A DNA stretch of 64,000 nucleotides from NCBI GenBank assembly GCA_019694165.1, contig JAIBCL010000005.1, positions 248,001 through 312,000 of the forward strand, in the 5' to 3' direction. This stretch comes from Verrucomicrobiaceae bacterium. GTDB taxonomy: Bacteria; Verrucomicrobiota; Verrucomicrobiia; Verrucomicrobiales; Verrucomicrobiaceae. The translations under genes were made by a program, and so were the position numbers. Shown here in pieces: positions 1-9,300 of this stretch. Each line of letters opens with the position of its first letter. Within the stretch, counting starts at the first letter, position 1. The notes below the pieces were generated by a model. That model was given only the letters and a program-made list of their open reading frames with translations, ran no database searches and had not been told where the DNA came from.

Positions 1-1369
1 CAATCTCACGCTGCTCTGGCCGGAACTGACACGGCAGCAGATCCGGCTGCACGCGCGACATCAGTTCAGCGAAGGCGACGTGCTGCACTGGTGGCACGAA
101 GCGCCGGTGGGCCGCGGCGTGCGCACGCGCTTCTCCGACGATCTCCTGTGGCTGCCCTTCGTGACGAGCGAATACGTGCGTGCCACGGGTGACGCCGCCT
201 TGCTCGACGAGCGCGAGCCATTTCTCGAAGCGCCGCCGCTCGATCCGGGCGAGGACGAGAGCTACCAGAGGCCGGCGGTGAGCGACGAGTTCGCAAGCAT
301 CTACGAGCACTGCTGCCGTGCGCTCGAACGCTCGCTCACCCGGGGCGCACACGGCCTGCCGCTGATGGGCACGGGCGACTGGAACGACGGCATGAACCGC
401 GTGGGCCGTGAAGGCCGCGGCGAGAGCGTCTGGCTGGGCTTTTTTCTCTTCGAGATTCTGGCGCACTTCATTCCGCTGGCGCGCCGCCGCGGTGATGAGG
501 AGCGCGCCGGGCGTTGGCGGAGGTATCGCGACCGCCTTCAGTCGGTGTTGAACGATGCGGGTTGGGACGGCGCGTGGTACCGCCGCGCTTACTATGACGA
601 TGGCACGCCGCTCGGCACGAAGTCGGCAGACGAATGCCGCATCGACGCACTCGCACAATCGTGGGCGGTGCTGTCCGGCGCCGCGCCGGCTGCACGCGCG
701 GCACAGGCGATGAGCGAGGCGGAAAAGCTGTTGATCGACGAACGCGCAGGCATCATCCGGCTGCTGACGCCGCCGTTTGAAAACGCCAGGGAAGATCCCG
801 GCTACATCAAAGGTTACGTGGCCGGCGTGCGCGAGAACGGCGGACAATACACCCACGCCGCCTGCTGGATGGTGCGCGCCGTGGCGAGGCAGGGAAGGCG
901 TGACCGGGCGGCCAGGCTGCTGGAGATGTTGAGTCCGCTCTGGCACGCGTCTTCGCCGGAGCGGCTGAATTGCTACAAGGTCGAGCCGTACGTCATCGCC
1001 GCCGACGTGTATGGCGCGCCGCCGCACGTCGGGCGCGGCGGTTGGACCTGGTACACCGGCTCTGCGGGCTGGGCGTGGCGCGTGGCGGTGGAGTCGGTGC
1101 TGGGCTTGCGCATCGAGAATGGTGACACGCTCGTGCTGAAGCCGTGCGTGCCGGACGAGTGGACGTCCTGCCGCATGCGTCACCGCTGCACGAGGACGGC
1201 TACGACGCACCACATCCACATGAGAAATCCGGACGGGCGCGCGGAACAGATCGCGTGCGTTTCGATCGACGGCGTGGCGGCAGTTGTTGGCGACGGCGAG
1301 GTGCGCGTGCCGTTGTTCGCCGACGGCGGTGAGCATCAGATTGTCGTCACGCTGGGCCGCGCAAAGTGA
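1..1369 (+). CDS. GH94 domain of cyclic beta-1,2-glucan synthase-type protein, 3' partial
   Basis: The frame is open from base 2 at the left edge, so this is the C-terminal part of a longer gene. The residues encoded before base 80 ([14 protein letters not shown]) belong to the same protein, so the GTG at 80 is not a start. The stretch [13 protein letters not shown] carries the Asp expected to be the general acid of GH94 phosphorylases, and the HWWHE and YTGSAGW segments fit the (alpha/alpha)6 barrel. In NdvB-type cyclic beta-1,2-glucan synthases this domain is the C-terminal chain-length-controlling phosphorylase; free cellobiose or chitobiose phosphorylases share it, so the product could also be a catabolic GH94 enzyme. 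The missing N-terminus (GT84 and membrane part) would decide. The stop lies 6 bp from the stop of the convergent ABC gene. Confidence 0.85.
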   Translation, partial: NLTLLWPELTRQQIRLHARHQFSEGDVLHWWHEAPVGRGVRTRFSDDLLWLPFVTSEYVRATGDAALLDEREPFLEAPPLDPGEDESYQRPAVSDEFASIYEHCCRALERSLTRGAHGLPLMGTGDWNDGMNRVGREGRGESVWLGFFLFEILAHFIPLARRRGDEERAGRWRRYRDRLQSVLNDAGWDGAWYRRAYYDDGTPLGTKSADECRIDALAQSWAVLSGAAPAARAAQAMSEAEKLLIDERAGIIRLLTPPFENAREDPGYIKGYVAGVRENGGQYTHAACWMVRAVARQGRRDRAARLLEMLSPLWHASSPERLNCYKVEPYVIAADVYGAPPHVGRGGWTWYTGSAGWAWRVAVESVLGLRIENGDTLVLKPCVPDEWTSCRMRHRCTRTATTHHIHMRNPDGRAEQIACVSIDGVAAVVGDGEVRVPLFADGGEHQIVVTLGRAK

Positions 1370-1375
1370 GCGCGG

Positions 1376-3064
1376 TCAATTCTGCACGGTGCGCCACGTC
1401 CACGATCCATCCGTCGCGAGATTGAGCGCGGCGTCGAAATGGCCGAGCTGGTCGTCGGGCTTGCCGAGCACGAGATAGGTGATCTTGCGTTCTGTGAAGA
1501 GCTTCAGCATCTGGTCGGCCTGCGTCGTGTCCATGGCGATGCTCATGCGGTCGAGGAAGACAAACTCCGGCTCCGCCAGCAGCACGCGCGCCACGGCCAG
1601 CGCCGCCTGCTCGCCGAGGCCGAGCGTGCCGTCCCAGTCGCGCTCCACATCCAGACCGCCGATGTGCTTCACCACGGTGTCCATCTTGAGCAGGCGCAGC
1701 ACATGGATGATCTCCTCGTCGCGCACTCCGCCATTCTGCGTGGTCCGCAGCAGCAGCTCGCGCATCGTGCTCCGCGGCAGATAGGGGCGCTCGGGAAGGA
1801 AGAGCATCCGGTCGGCATCTGGCCGGCGGATGTTTCCCGAGCCCGCGCAGCACAGACCGGCGGTCGCCTTGAATAGCGCCACCTTCGCATGGCCGGAGGT
1901 GCCCATGATCAGCGTGCGTGTGCCGCGTTCGATGGTGACGCCGAGATCCCGGACAAGCGTCGTGCCGTCATCGCGGCGCAGCGTCAGGTTTTCGAAGACC
2001 ACGCGGCCGCTTTCCTCGCAAATCCTCACCGGCGAGCGGTCGATGCATTCAGTGTCCTCGATGGCCTCCACCATCTTCCCGAGCCGCGCGATCACCGCGG
2101 CATACGACGAGATGGAGTTGAACTGCGTGACGATGAGCGAGAACGCCCCCATCAACTGCGCGAAGGCCATGGCCGACTGCGTCACCACTCCGAACTCCAC
2201 CGCACCGTCGATGAAGAATGGAGCGACCACGAGCGCCGGGATGAGCTGGATCATATAGTTGTAGCCCGTGGTGAAGAAGCCCAGGTTCCGGTTCACGCTC
2301 GTCATGTGGCGGAAGTTCGCCACCAGCGCATCGAGGCGCGCGAGCAGCCGTGCCTTCAGCCGGCCCTCACGATGCAGCAGCGCCACGGACTCGGCATGCT
2401 CGCGCAGGTGGACCAGCTCGGAGCGGAAGTTTGCCTCCTTGTCGAGCTGCTGGTTGTTCAGGCCGACGAGCCTCCCGCCGATCAACACGGTGAGCACGGT
2501 GCCTGCAGCCGCATATGCGACGGCCACGAGGAAGAGGCGCGGGCTGATGCTCCACAGAACGCTGGAGAATGCGACGACGGTGAAGGTGCCGTTCATCAGC
2601 ATGAGCACGAATGACAGCGTGGTGGTGGTGAAGGTCTTGATGTCTTCGGAGATGCGCTGGTCGGGATTCTCCAGCGCAGCGTGCTCCTCGAGGTGGTAGT
2701 AAACACGCTTTGCCAGGTACGCATCGAGGAGCTGCCGCGTCTGCCAGTCGCGCCACAACAGGCCAAGCCGCTCCTCGGCGAACCGATACACCACGGCCAC
2801 GAGCGTGGAGAGAGCGAAGACACCCGCGTACAGCCAGGCCTGCCTGACGAAGAGACCGCGGTCTTTGTGCTCGATGGCCGAGATGAAGTCCCTGCCCACG
2901 TAGCTGTTCACGACGTTCAGGCCGTTGATCGCAAACAGAAAAACCACCAGCAGTGCAAACCACGCCAGTCCGCGGCGACCGGCGGGCGATGCGCGGAAGC
3001 TGCGCACGGCACGCTTGAACCTCAGCCAGGTCTCCCGGCGGCTGTGATGTCCGTTGTTGTTCAT
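1376..3064 (-). CDS. SbmA/BacA/YddA-type ABC membrane protein with degenerate ATPase domain
   Basis: The 562-residue protein has an ABC_membrane_2-type transmembrane half (residues about 20-320, including ENPDQRISEDIKTF typical of the SbmA/YddA family) fused to a C-terminal nucleotide-binding-domain-like region. The start at 3064 (MNNNGHHSRR) is preferred because upstream codons encode low-quality sequence and this start gives a short basic N-terminus before the first helix at about residue 31. The ATPase motifs are broken: the Walker A position reads GTSGHAKVA (G388, K394; Gly replaced by Ala393 and Ser/Thr by Val395), the signature reads LGLGEQ (481-486), Walker B reads FVFLDRM with Arg506 where the catalytic Glu belongs, and the switch His is replaced (VLGKPDD). 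The family exports or imports peptides or cobalamin-like solutes; SbmA/BacA lack an ATPase domain and are proton-driven. Substrate unknown. Confidence 0.85.
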   Translation of the reverse strand: MNNNGHHSRRETWLRFKRAVRSFRASPAGRRGLAWFALLVVFLFAINGLNVVNSYVGRDFISAIEHKDRGLFVRQAWLYAGVFALSTLVAVVYRFAEERLGLLWRDWQTRQLLDAYLAKRVYYHLEEHAALENPDQRISEDIKTFTTTTLSFVLMLMNGTFTVVAFSSVLWSISPRLFLVAVAYAAAGTVLTVLIGGRLVGLNNQQLDKEANFRSELVHLREHAESVALLHREGRLKARLLARLDALVANFRHMTSVNRNLGFFTTGYNYMIQLIPALVVAPFFIDGAVEFGVVTQSAMAFAQLMGAFSLIVTQFNSISSYAAVIARLGKMVEAIEDTECIDRSPVRICEESGRVVFENLTLRRDDGTTLVRDLGVTIERGTRTLIMGTSGHAKVALFKATAGLCCAGSGNIRRPDADRMLFLPERPYLPRSTMRELLLRTTQNGGVRDEEIIHVLRLLKMDTVVKHIGGLDVERDWDGTLGLGEQAALAVARVLLAEPEFVFLDRMSIAMDTTQADQMLKLFTERKITYLVLGKPDDQLGHFDAALNLATDGSWTWRTVQN

Positions 3065-3249
3065 GTGGCCCGGTGCCGTTCGACGCGATTGGCGATGGCG
3101 TGGAAGCGCGGAACATAGGCACGGGAGCGCGCCACGCCACCGGCCGATGCAGTCAAAGCCTGCGCGGCATTTGCCGTGCGGAACGCTGCGGACGACCCTG
3201 GGGGCAGACACTGCTTTGACTCCGCACCTCCCACCGTCCACCATCCGCG
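3065..3249. promoter_or_regulatory. Divergent intergenic region between ABC protein and sbcD
   Basis: A 185-bp region separates two divergently transcribed genes, so promoters for both should lie here. I see no clear -35/-10 pair or operator palindrome; the assignment rests only on gene orientation. Confidence 0.4.
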
Positions 3250-4476
3250 ATGCGCATCCTCCACACCGCAGACTGGCACCTCGGCGCACGGCTCGTCGAA
3301 CGGGATCGCCTGCCGGAGCACGCTGTCTTTCTCGACTGGCTCATCGACACCCTGCGCTCCGAGCGCATCGACGCCTTGCTTGTCAGCGGTGACATCTTCG
3401 ATGCCGCCAGTCCGCCTCAGGATGCCGTCGCTTTGTACTTCGATTTCATCAAGCGCCTCGCCGACCTGAAGACCGTGCGCACCGTGATCACCGGCGGCAA
3501 TCACGACTCCGCCACGCATCTCAACGCCCCGCGCGCCCTCCTGCGCCGCTTTGACGTGCACGTCCTGGGCCACGCCGCGTCCTGCGCCGAGGCAGCGCTC
3601 GACCTCGGCGGAGCGGTCGTCGGAGCCGTGCCTTTCCTGCGCGAGCGCGATCTCCGCCGGTCCGCCGCCGCCGAGACCGCGACCGATGCGCAAACGCTCG
3701 TCCGCTCCGCCATCCGCTCGCACTACTCCGCCCAGCTCGAAGCCTGCCGCGCCATCGCACACGCACGTCCCGTCATCGCCATGGGCCATCTCACCGTGCT
3801 CGGCGCGGCTGCCAGCGACAGCGAGCGCGACATCCACATCGGCAATCTCGGCGCCATCAGCGCGGACGTGTTTGCCGGCTTCGACTACACCGCGCTCGGG
3901 CATTTGCACCGCCCTCAAAATGTCGCCGGCTTCGACGCCATCCGCTACAGCGGCTCGCCCATTCCGCTCAGTTTCTCCGAGGCCGGCGATGCCAAATCCG
4001 TCGTGCTCATCGAGATTCCAAACGGCCGCACTGCGGAACCAGCGACAACGCGGAGTTCCAAATCCAATGGCGATTCTCCGCAGCGTTCCAGTTTGTGCGG
4101 TGTCCGGCTGCTGCCTGTTCCCACCACCCGACTGCTGATTCGAGCCACCGCAAACCGGGCCATGCTGGCCGCGGATCTCGGGGCGGTACCCACCGGATGC
4201 TGGGCGGAGATCACAGTAAAGCTCGACGCACCGGAGCCCGATCTCGATCGCCACGTCCGCGAGGCCGCTGGCTCGCGCTTCGAAGTGCTCAAAGTCCTCG
4301 TCGATCTGCCTGCCGCCCAGGAGCCCGCCTGGCGGCACGCCGGCCCCGCTCTCAACGAGCTGCAACCGCGCGACGTGTTTCGCGAGCTGCTCAAGGAGCG
4401 CCAGATCGAGGACGCGGAACTCGTGGCGACGTTTGACCAACTGCTGAGGGCGAGGGAGACAAAGACGCACATGTAG
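3250..4476 (+). CDS. sbcD: Exonuclease SbcD / Mre11-type DNA repair nuclease subunit
   Basis: A 408-residue metallophosphoesterase. The five family motifs are present: TADWHLG near residue 6, VSGDIFDAASP near 46, TGGNHDS near 82, MGHLT near 178 and ALGHLHRPQ near 216. SbcD pairs with the SMC-like ATPase SbcC to open hairpins and process DNA ends. No sbcC follows; the next gene is an unrelated DUF1501 protein 82 bp downstream, so SbcC must be encoded elsewhere or be absent. Between IEIPNG and VRLLPVP (about residues 258-284) there is a polar insert (TAEPATTRSSKSNGDSPQR and flanks) not typical of the family, at a place where the DNA has a weak inverted repeat (4027-4039 against 4085-4099). The start ATG gives MRILHTADWH, the usual SbcD N-terminus. 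Confidence 0.92.
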   Translation: MRILHTADWHLGARLVERDRLPEHAVFLDWLIDTLRSERIDALLVSGDIFDAASPPQDAVALYFDFIKRLADLKTVRTVITGGNHDSATHLNAPRALLRRFDVHVLGHAASCAEAALDLGGAVVGAVPFLRERDLRRSAAAETATDAQTLVRSAIRSHYSAQLEACRAIAHARPVIAMGHLTVLGAAASDSERDIHIGNLGAISADVFAGFDYTALGHLHRPQNVAGFDAIRYSGSPIPLSFSEAGDAKSVVLIEIPNGRTAEPATTRSSKSNGDSPQRSSLCGVRLLPVPTTRLLIRATANRAMLAADLGAVPTGCWAEITVKLDAPEPDLDRHVREAAGSRFEVLKVLVDLPAAQEPAWRHAGPALNELQPRDVFRELLKERQIEDAELVATFDQLLRARETKTHM

Positions 4477-4558
4477 AATAACCCTTGAAGACTCTGCCGG
4501 CCGGGCAAGGAATTGCGCAAGCCGCCGGTGCCGGGGCGTTCCAGCGTCCGAATCCACC

Positions 4559-5989
4559 ATGTGTCCTCCGCTCACTCGCCGTCATTTCCTTCGCAACTCC
4601 GGCTGCGGCTTTGGCACGCTCGCGCTGGCTTCGATGCTCGAGTCCGACGGACTGCCGGCTTCGCCGATCTCGGATTCCAATTCCCAGATTTCAAATCCAC
4701 TGGCTCCGAGGCGCCCTCACTTTCCTGCGCGGTCGAAGAGCGTGATCTTCCTCTTCATGTCGGGCGGGCCGAGCCATGTGGACTTGTTCGATCCCAAGCC
4801 CGATCTCGTGCGGCTGGCGGGACAGCCGATACCGGAATCCTTCGGCACGTTCAAGACGCGACGCGCTGTGGCCAGGAACACATTGATGCCGCCGCTGCGG
4901 CCCTTCGCGAAACATGGCGAGTGCGGGATGGAAGTGTCCGGCTGGCTGCCTCACATCGCGCAGTGCGTGGATGACATCTGCCTGTTGCGCGGATGCCACG
5001 GGGACAGCGTCACGCATCCGGAGTCGGTGTACCTGATGAACACGGGCACCATTCTCATGGGCAAGCCCAGCCTCGGCTCGTGGGTGAGCTACGGCCTCGG
5101 CAGCGAAAACCAAAACATGCCCGCCTTCGTCGTCATGCCCGATCCCGCCGGCTGGGTGAAAGGCGGCGCGCCAGCATGGGGCAGCGGCTTCCTGCCCGCG
5201 GCGCATCAAGGCACCATCCTGCGCGGCGGAAGCTCGCCGATTCTGAACCTCGCCACGCCTTCAAGCGTGAGCACCGCGCAGCAGCAGAGCACCGTGGGCC
5301 TCATCAACCAGCTCAACCGCCTCAATCTCCCTCGCGGCGGAGAAGAGTCCGAACTGGCCGCGCGCATCGCCGCCTACGAGCTTGCCTTCCGCATGCAGGC
5401 GCAAGCGCCGGACGTGGTGGACATCTCGAAGGAAACCGAAACGACCAGGAAGCTCTACGGCATCGACAACAAGACCACGGCGGACTTCGGCACGCGCTGC
5501 CTGCTCGCGCGGCGCATGGTGGAGCGCGGCGTGCGCTTCGTGCAGCTCTATTGCGGCGACACGAACGGCTGGGACGGCCACAACGACATGGAGGGCAATC
5601 ACTCCAAACTCTGCGCGCAGAGCGATCTGCCCGTCGCCGGCCTGCTGCGCGATCTGAAGTCCCGCGGCCTGCTCGACACCACGCTCATCGTCTGGGGCGG
5701 TGAATTCGGACGCATGCCGATGAACGAGAGCGGCACCGGCCGCGATCACAATCCGCACGGCTTCTGCATGTGGCTGGCGGGCGGCGGCGTCAAAGGCGGC
5801 ACGGTGATCGGCGCGACAGATGCCGTCGGCCTCCGCGCGACCGAAGACAAGACGCATGTGCACGACATCCACGCGACGATCCTCCATCTGCTCGGCTTCG
5901 ATCACACGCGCCTTACGTACGCCCACAACGGCCGTGACGACCGTCTCACCGACGTATATGGCGACGTGATCACCAAGGCCGTCTCGTAA
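4559..5989 (+). CDS. DUF1501 family protein with Tat signal
   Basis: A 476-residue DUF1501 protein (sulfatase-like alkaline phosphatase fold) with a twin-arginine signal (TRRHFLRNSG, residues 6-15) and the family segments FMSGGPSHVDLFDPKP near 65, GRDHNPHGF near 395 and HDIHATILHLLGFDH near 440. In Planctomycetes and Verrucomicrobia these genes usually accompany DUF1549/DUF1553 cytochrome proteins; here the partner is missing and a different cytochrome fusion (6331-11256) lies convergently next door. It is probably exported folded to the periplasm; its reaction is unknown. The linker after the signal peptide (ISDSNSQISNP) is encoded by a low-complexity tract like one found in the neighbouring large gene. 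Confidence 0.93.
   Translation: MCPPLTRRHFLRNSGCGFGTLALASMLESDGLPASPISDSNSQISNPLAPRRPHFPARSKSVIFLFMSGGPSHVDLFDPKPDLVRLAGQPIPESFGTFKTRRAVARNTLMPPLRPFAKHGECGMEVSGWLPHIAQCVDDICLLRGCHGDSVTHPESVYLMNTGTILMGKPSLGSWVSYGLGSENQNMPAFVVMPDPAGWVKGGAPAWGSGFLPAAHQGTILRGGSSPILNLATPSSVSTAQQQSTVGLINQLNRLNLPRGGEESELAARIAAYELAFRMQAQAPDVVDISKETETTRKLYGIDNKTTADFGTRCLLARRMVERGVRFVQLYCGDTNGWDGHNDMEGNHSKLCAQSDLPVAGLLRDLKSRGLLDTTLIVWGGEFGRMPMNESGTGRDHNPHGFCMWLAGGGVKGGTVIGATDAVGLRATEDKTHVHDIHATILHLLGFDHTRLTYAHNGRDDRLTDVYGDVITKAVS
4666..4698. repeat. Low-complexity GATTC/AAATC tract in coding sequence
   Basis: The tract contains the words CGGATTCCAATTCC and CAGATTTCAAATCC and encodes ISDSNSQISNP in the linker just after the Tat signal of the DUF1501 protein. 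A sister tract with the same words lies at 9627-9664. It looks like an expandable, linker-tolerated repeat. Confidence 0.5.
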
Positions 5990-6010
5990 TGAGGCCTGCC
6001 CGGCCTCATT
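5988..6010. terminator. Hairpin between convergent stop codons
   Basis: A perfect 9-bp stem (AATGAGGCC / GGCCTCATT) with a 5-nt loop overlaps the stop codon of the DUF1501 gene (5987-5989) and abuts the stop of the convergent small gene (6010-6012). There is no T tract on either side, so it is a candidate bidirectional transcription end rather than a classical intrinsic terminator. Confidence 0.5.
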
Positions 6011-6267
6011 CACCTGCGCCATCTCCTGAGCAGATGCACCGCGAAGTGCCCGAGTCCGCTGAACTTGAACCGCGGATCGACCCAGCGCTCGATCACATAG
6101 AACGCGAAGTAGTAGGCGCGGCAGAAACCCCACACGCAAAGCATCAGCAAACCGGCGCGTCGCCATGACCAATCCTCGAACAGCAGCATCGCTGCCGAGA
6201 GCAGGCCGATGAGCAGGAACAGCCAGCCCTTCAGCCACATCGCGCGGATGGAGTGGAGATTGCGCAT
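6010..6267 (-). CDS. Small membrane protein, function unknown
   Basis: An 85-residue protein with two hydrophobic segments (about residues 11-30 and 37-56), a basic end (HLLRRWRR) and a Trp/Arg-rich loop. I recognise no family. It is convergent with DUF1501, and its start lies only 5 bp from the palindromic element at 6272-6334, which separates it from the large cytochrome gene upstream on the same strand. Composition and the positive-inside pattern support a real gene. Confidence 0.65.
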   Translation of the reverse strand: MRNLHSIRAMWLKGWLFLLIGLLSAAMLLFEDWSWRRAGLLMLCVWGFCRAYYFAFYVIERWVDPRFKFSGLGHFAVHLLRRWRR

Positions 6268-6271
6268 GGTT

Positions 6272-6334
6272 GTAGCTTCGATTGGCAGTCGAAGCCTTCA
6301 AGCACGTCCTGCTTCGAGGAACGCTCGAAGCTAC
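6272..6334. repeat. REPIN-like palindromic element (two hairpins, GTAG...CTAC)
   Basis: Ends GTAG (6272-6275) and CTAC (6331-6334) enclose two hairpins: GCTTCGA/TCGAAGC (6275-6281 / 6289-6295) and CTTCGAG/CTCGAAG (6312-6318 / 6324-6330). The right-end CTA (6331-6333) is the TAG stop codon of the 1641-residue gene. This is the layout of a REP doublet (REPIN) with GTAG feet. Confidence 0.75.
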
Positions 6335-9300
6335 TTCCCCTCCAACCTCACATAGTCGATGCCGACCATGTGGGACTTCACGGCTTGGGGATTCGAGCCT
6401 TTGATGGTGAAGGTGAGTTTGTGCTCCCCGGAGGTGAGGTCGTGGGTGCCGAGGTCGAGTTCGTCGGTGAGGATGACGGCGGGGAAATTGTAGCCATCGA
6501 AGTCGGCGAGCACGGTTTTGCCGTCGAGCGCGATGTCGCAGATGCCGTAGTCGCGGGCTTTTGTGAGCACGGTCTTCACGGCGAACTTGCCGGCTTTCTC
6601 GACGGGAATGGCGAGCGTGAGCGTGTCTTTGGGCTTGGGGCCCGTCCACCACAGTTGGGCACCGCCGCTCCACTTGTTGCCGAAGCCGCCCATGCCTTGG
6701 GTCTTCGCAGTGCCGCCGGTCTTGGCGAGAATCTTGAGCGTCTCGGCTTCGAGTGCGCCTTCGACTTTGCGCGCGGGACCTCCGGCAGTCGGCTTCGCGG
6801 GCGAGGCGTTGGTTTGCAGGTAGGCGACGAGCTGCTGGAGCTGCTCGGGCTGGAGCGCGTCGAAGAGTCCCTCGGGCATCGTGCTGAGCTTCGACACCTC
6901 GCGCTTTTTGATCTCGCCCACGGGCAGTGTGAACTGAACGCCGCCCATCATGGCGATCTTCACGGCGGCGGGCGTGTCTTCCTTCACCACGCCGCTGAGC
7001 ACGCGGCCATCGGTCATGGTGAAGATGTTGAGCTGGTAGTCTTTGCCGATGACGGCGTTGGGATCGAGCACGTTGTCGAGCAAGTATTCGAGGTTTGCGC
7101 GGTTCGAGCCGGTGAGATCCGGGCCGACGCTCTGGCCTTCGCCGAAGAGCTTGTGACACTGGCCGCAGGTGGCGCTGTAAAGAGCGCGGCCTTTCGTCAC
7201 GTCGGCCTTCGCGAGAATGACGGGCTTCAGCAACGGACGGAATTTCTTCTTCCGCTCTTCGAGATCGGCCTTCGGCTTGTTGATTTCGCCGAAGGTGGCT
7301 TTGATCAAGGCTGACACATCCGCATTGCCGAGCGCATCCATTTGTCGGGCGAGAAAGGGCGAGAGCATCGTGCTGGGGATCGTCTTCGAATTCACGGCGG
7401 TGAGCAGCGCCTTCGCTCCGGCGGCGGTGGTGGCGAGCGTGTTCACGGCATCGACCTGTGTCGCGGCATCAAGGCTGGTGAACTTCTCCGTCAGCAACGC
7501 GGCGGTGTCAGGATGCGAAAGCGTGGCTAGGCCCTGCACGGCGCGGCGGGTGAGCGCTTTGTCGCCTGAGCGGACGATCGACACGAGCGCGGGCGCTGTG
7601 TCGGCATCGCGAATGCTGACGAGGAGCGACAGCGCGGCTTCGCGTTGCTCGCGCGAGGCGGAGTTGTCGCTGAGTTGCGCGCGGAAGTGCTGCTTCGCCT
7701 CGGGGATGCCCATGAAGGCTTCGAGTTCGGTCAAAGTAGTGATGGGCTTCAGCCCGTCACCACCTGCCTTGCTCTCGGATTTGTCGGACGAGCTAAAGCT
7801 CGCGACTACTTTGGCGCGGAGCGCGGCCCAGTTCTCCGGCTTCGCGATCTTGTTCCCCGAGCGTGCTGCTTGGACGACGGTATTTAGCAAAGCATCGCGC
7901 TGGGCGGGCTCCTTCGCTTCCGCTGCGAGCGCGAGCAAGCCGGTGCGGCCCGATTCCTCCGCGCCCATGCGGCGGTAGATGAACTCGGTGACCTTCGGCA
8001 ACTTCGACACCTTCGCGAGTTCGAGCCCCGCCTTCGGGTCCGCGCCGACCAGCGGCTCGATGCCATACCAGATCAGCAGCGGGATGTAGGGATCGTCTTT
8101 GTCCTCGCCGTGGGCCAGGAGGGCGACGGCGATTGTCTGACGAGCGGCAATGGGAAGCCTTTGCAGCATCGAAGCCATTTCACGCCGGACCACAGCAGAG
8201 CTCTCAGCCCTGACGTGTTTAGCAAAGTCGCTCAGATCAAAAATCGTTGGCTCGGCCGTTTGTGTTCTGTCGGGCAATAGTTTGTCGGTCGCTCCCGTTT
8301 TTGACTGGGGCAAAGCCTTGATTTCGTCGGCTGTCATGAACCGCTGATTGGGTAAATCCGGATTCCAGTCTTTGACCATGAGACGCACAGCTTGTGAGCG
8401 TATGTTCTCGTTAGACAAGGCGTCGTAGAACTCGCCTCCTACGATCATAGGACCGTAACCGATGGCCTCCCAGCACCACATTTGGTGAAGCAGTATTGCG
8501 GAGCTTGAATGCTTGACGGTTGATTCCCAAAAAGCATCGAGCATTTGAACCAGCGAAGATGAGTGACCGTTCACTACAACCATGTTACTCGTTGTGGCTC
8601 GCTCCATCAGCACTCTCCTCGCCATCCGCGAGAACCACTCGTTCTCCGTCTGCACCGCGAGCTTCGCGAGCGTCTCATCGCTTTCCTTCGCGAGATCGAA
8701 CGGCGCGCTCGGGATGTAGGCTGGCTCGCCAGAGCCAGGGGTTTTGGGGTCCGCTGCTCCGCGTTCGCTCTTGCTCTGGCGAGCAAGCCTACTTTCTCCA
8801 TAGCTCACGCGATAAATCCGCCCATTGCTCCGGTCCCACAACTCCACGGCCCCGCTGCCGCGATGGCACACTTGCTTGTCGCTCCAGTCACTCACATACA
8901 GCGAGCCATCGGGGCCGACCTTTTGCGTGACGGGGATGAAGTTCATGTCGTTGCTGCGCATGAAGTCGCTGCCGTGCTTGCCGATGTAGGTGCTGCCGTG
9001 CGGCTCGAGGTAATCGGTCACGAGGCGATGGCCGTGCAGGTTGCCGAAGATGAGTTTGTTCCGGAAGTCGGCGGGGAACTGGCTGCTTTGATAAATGGCG
9101 AGGCCGCAATGCGCGTGGCCGCCGCCGGCGGAGTTCGTGTCGTCCTGCACGATGGCTCCGGCATCGCGACCACCCCAGTGCGCGTTGTCGCGGATGTTCC
9201 CGGCGTAGTGCGCGTGGTCGGCGATGGTCTCGATGTCCTCATACGTGTAGGGATTGAAATGCTGCCCACCCTGCCGGTGATAACGCGCGCCGGGCACGAT

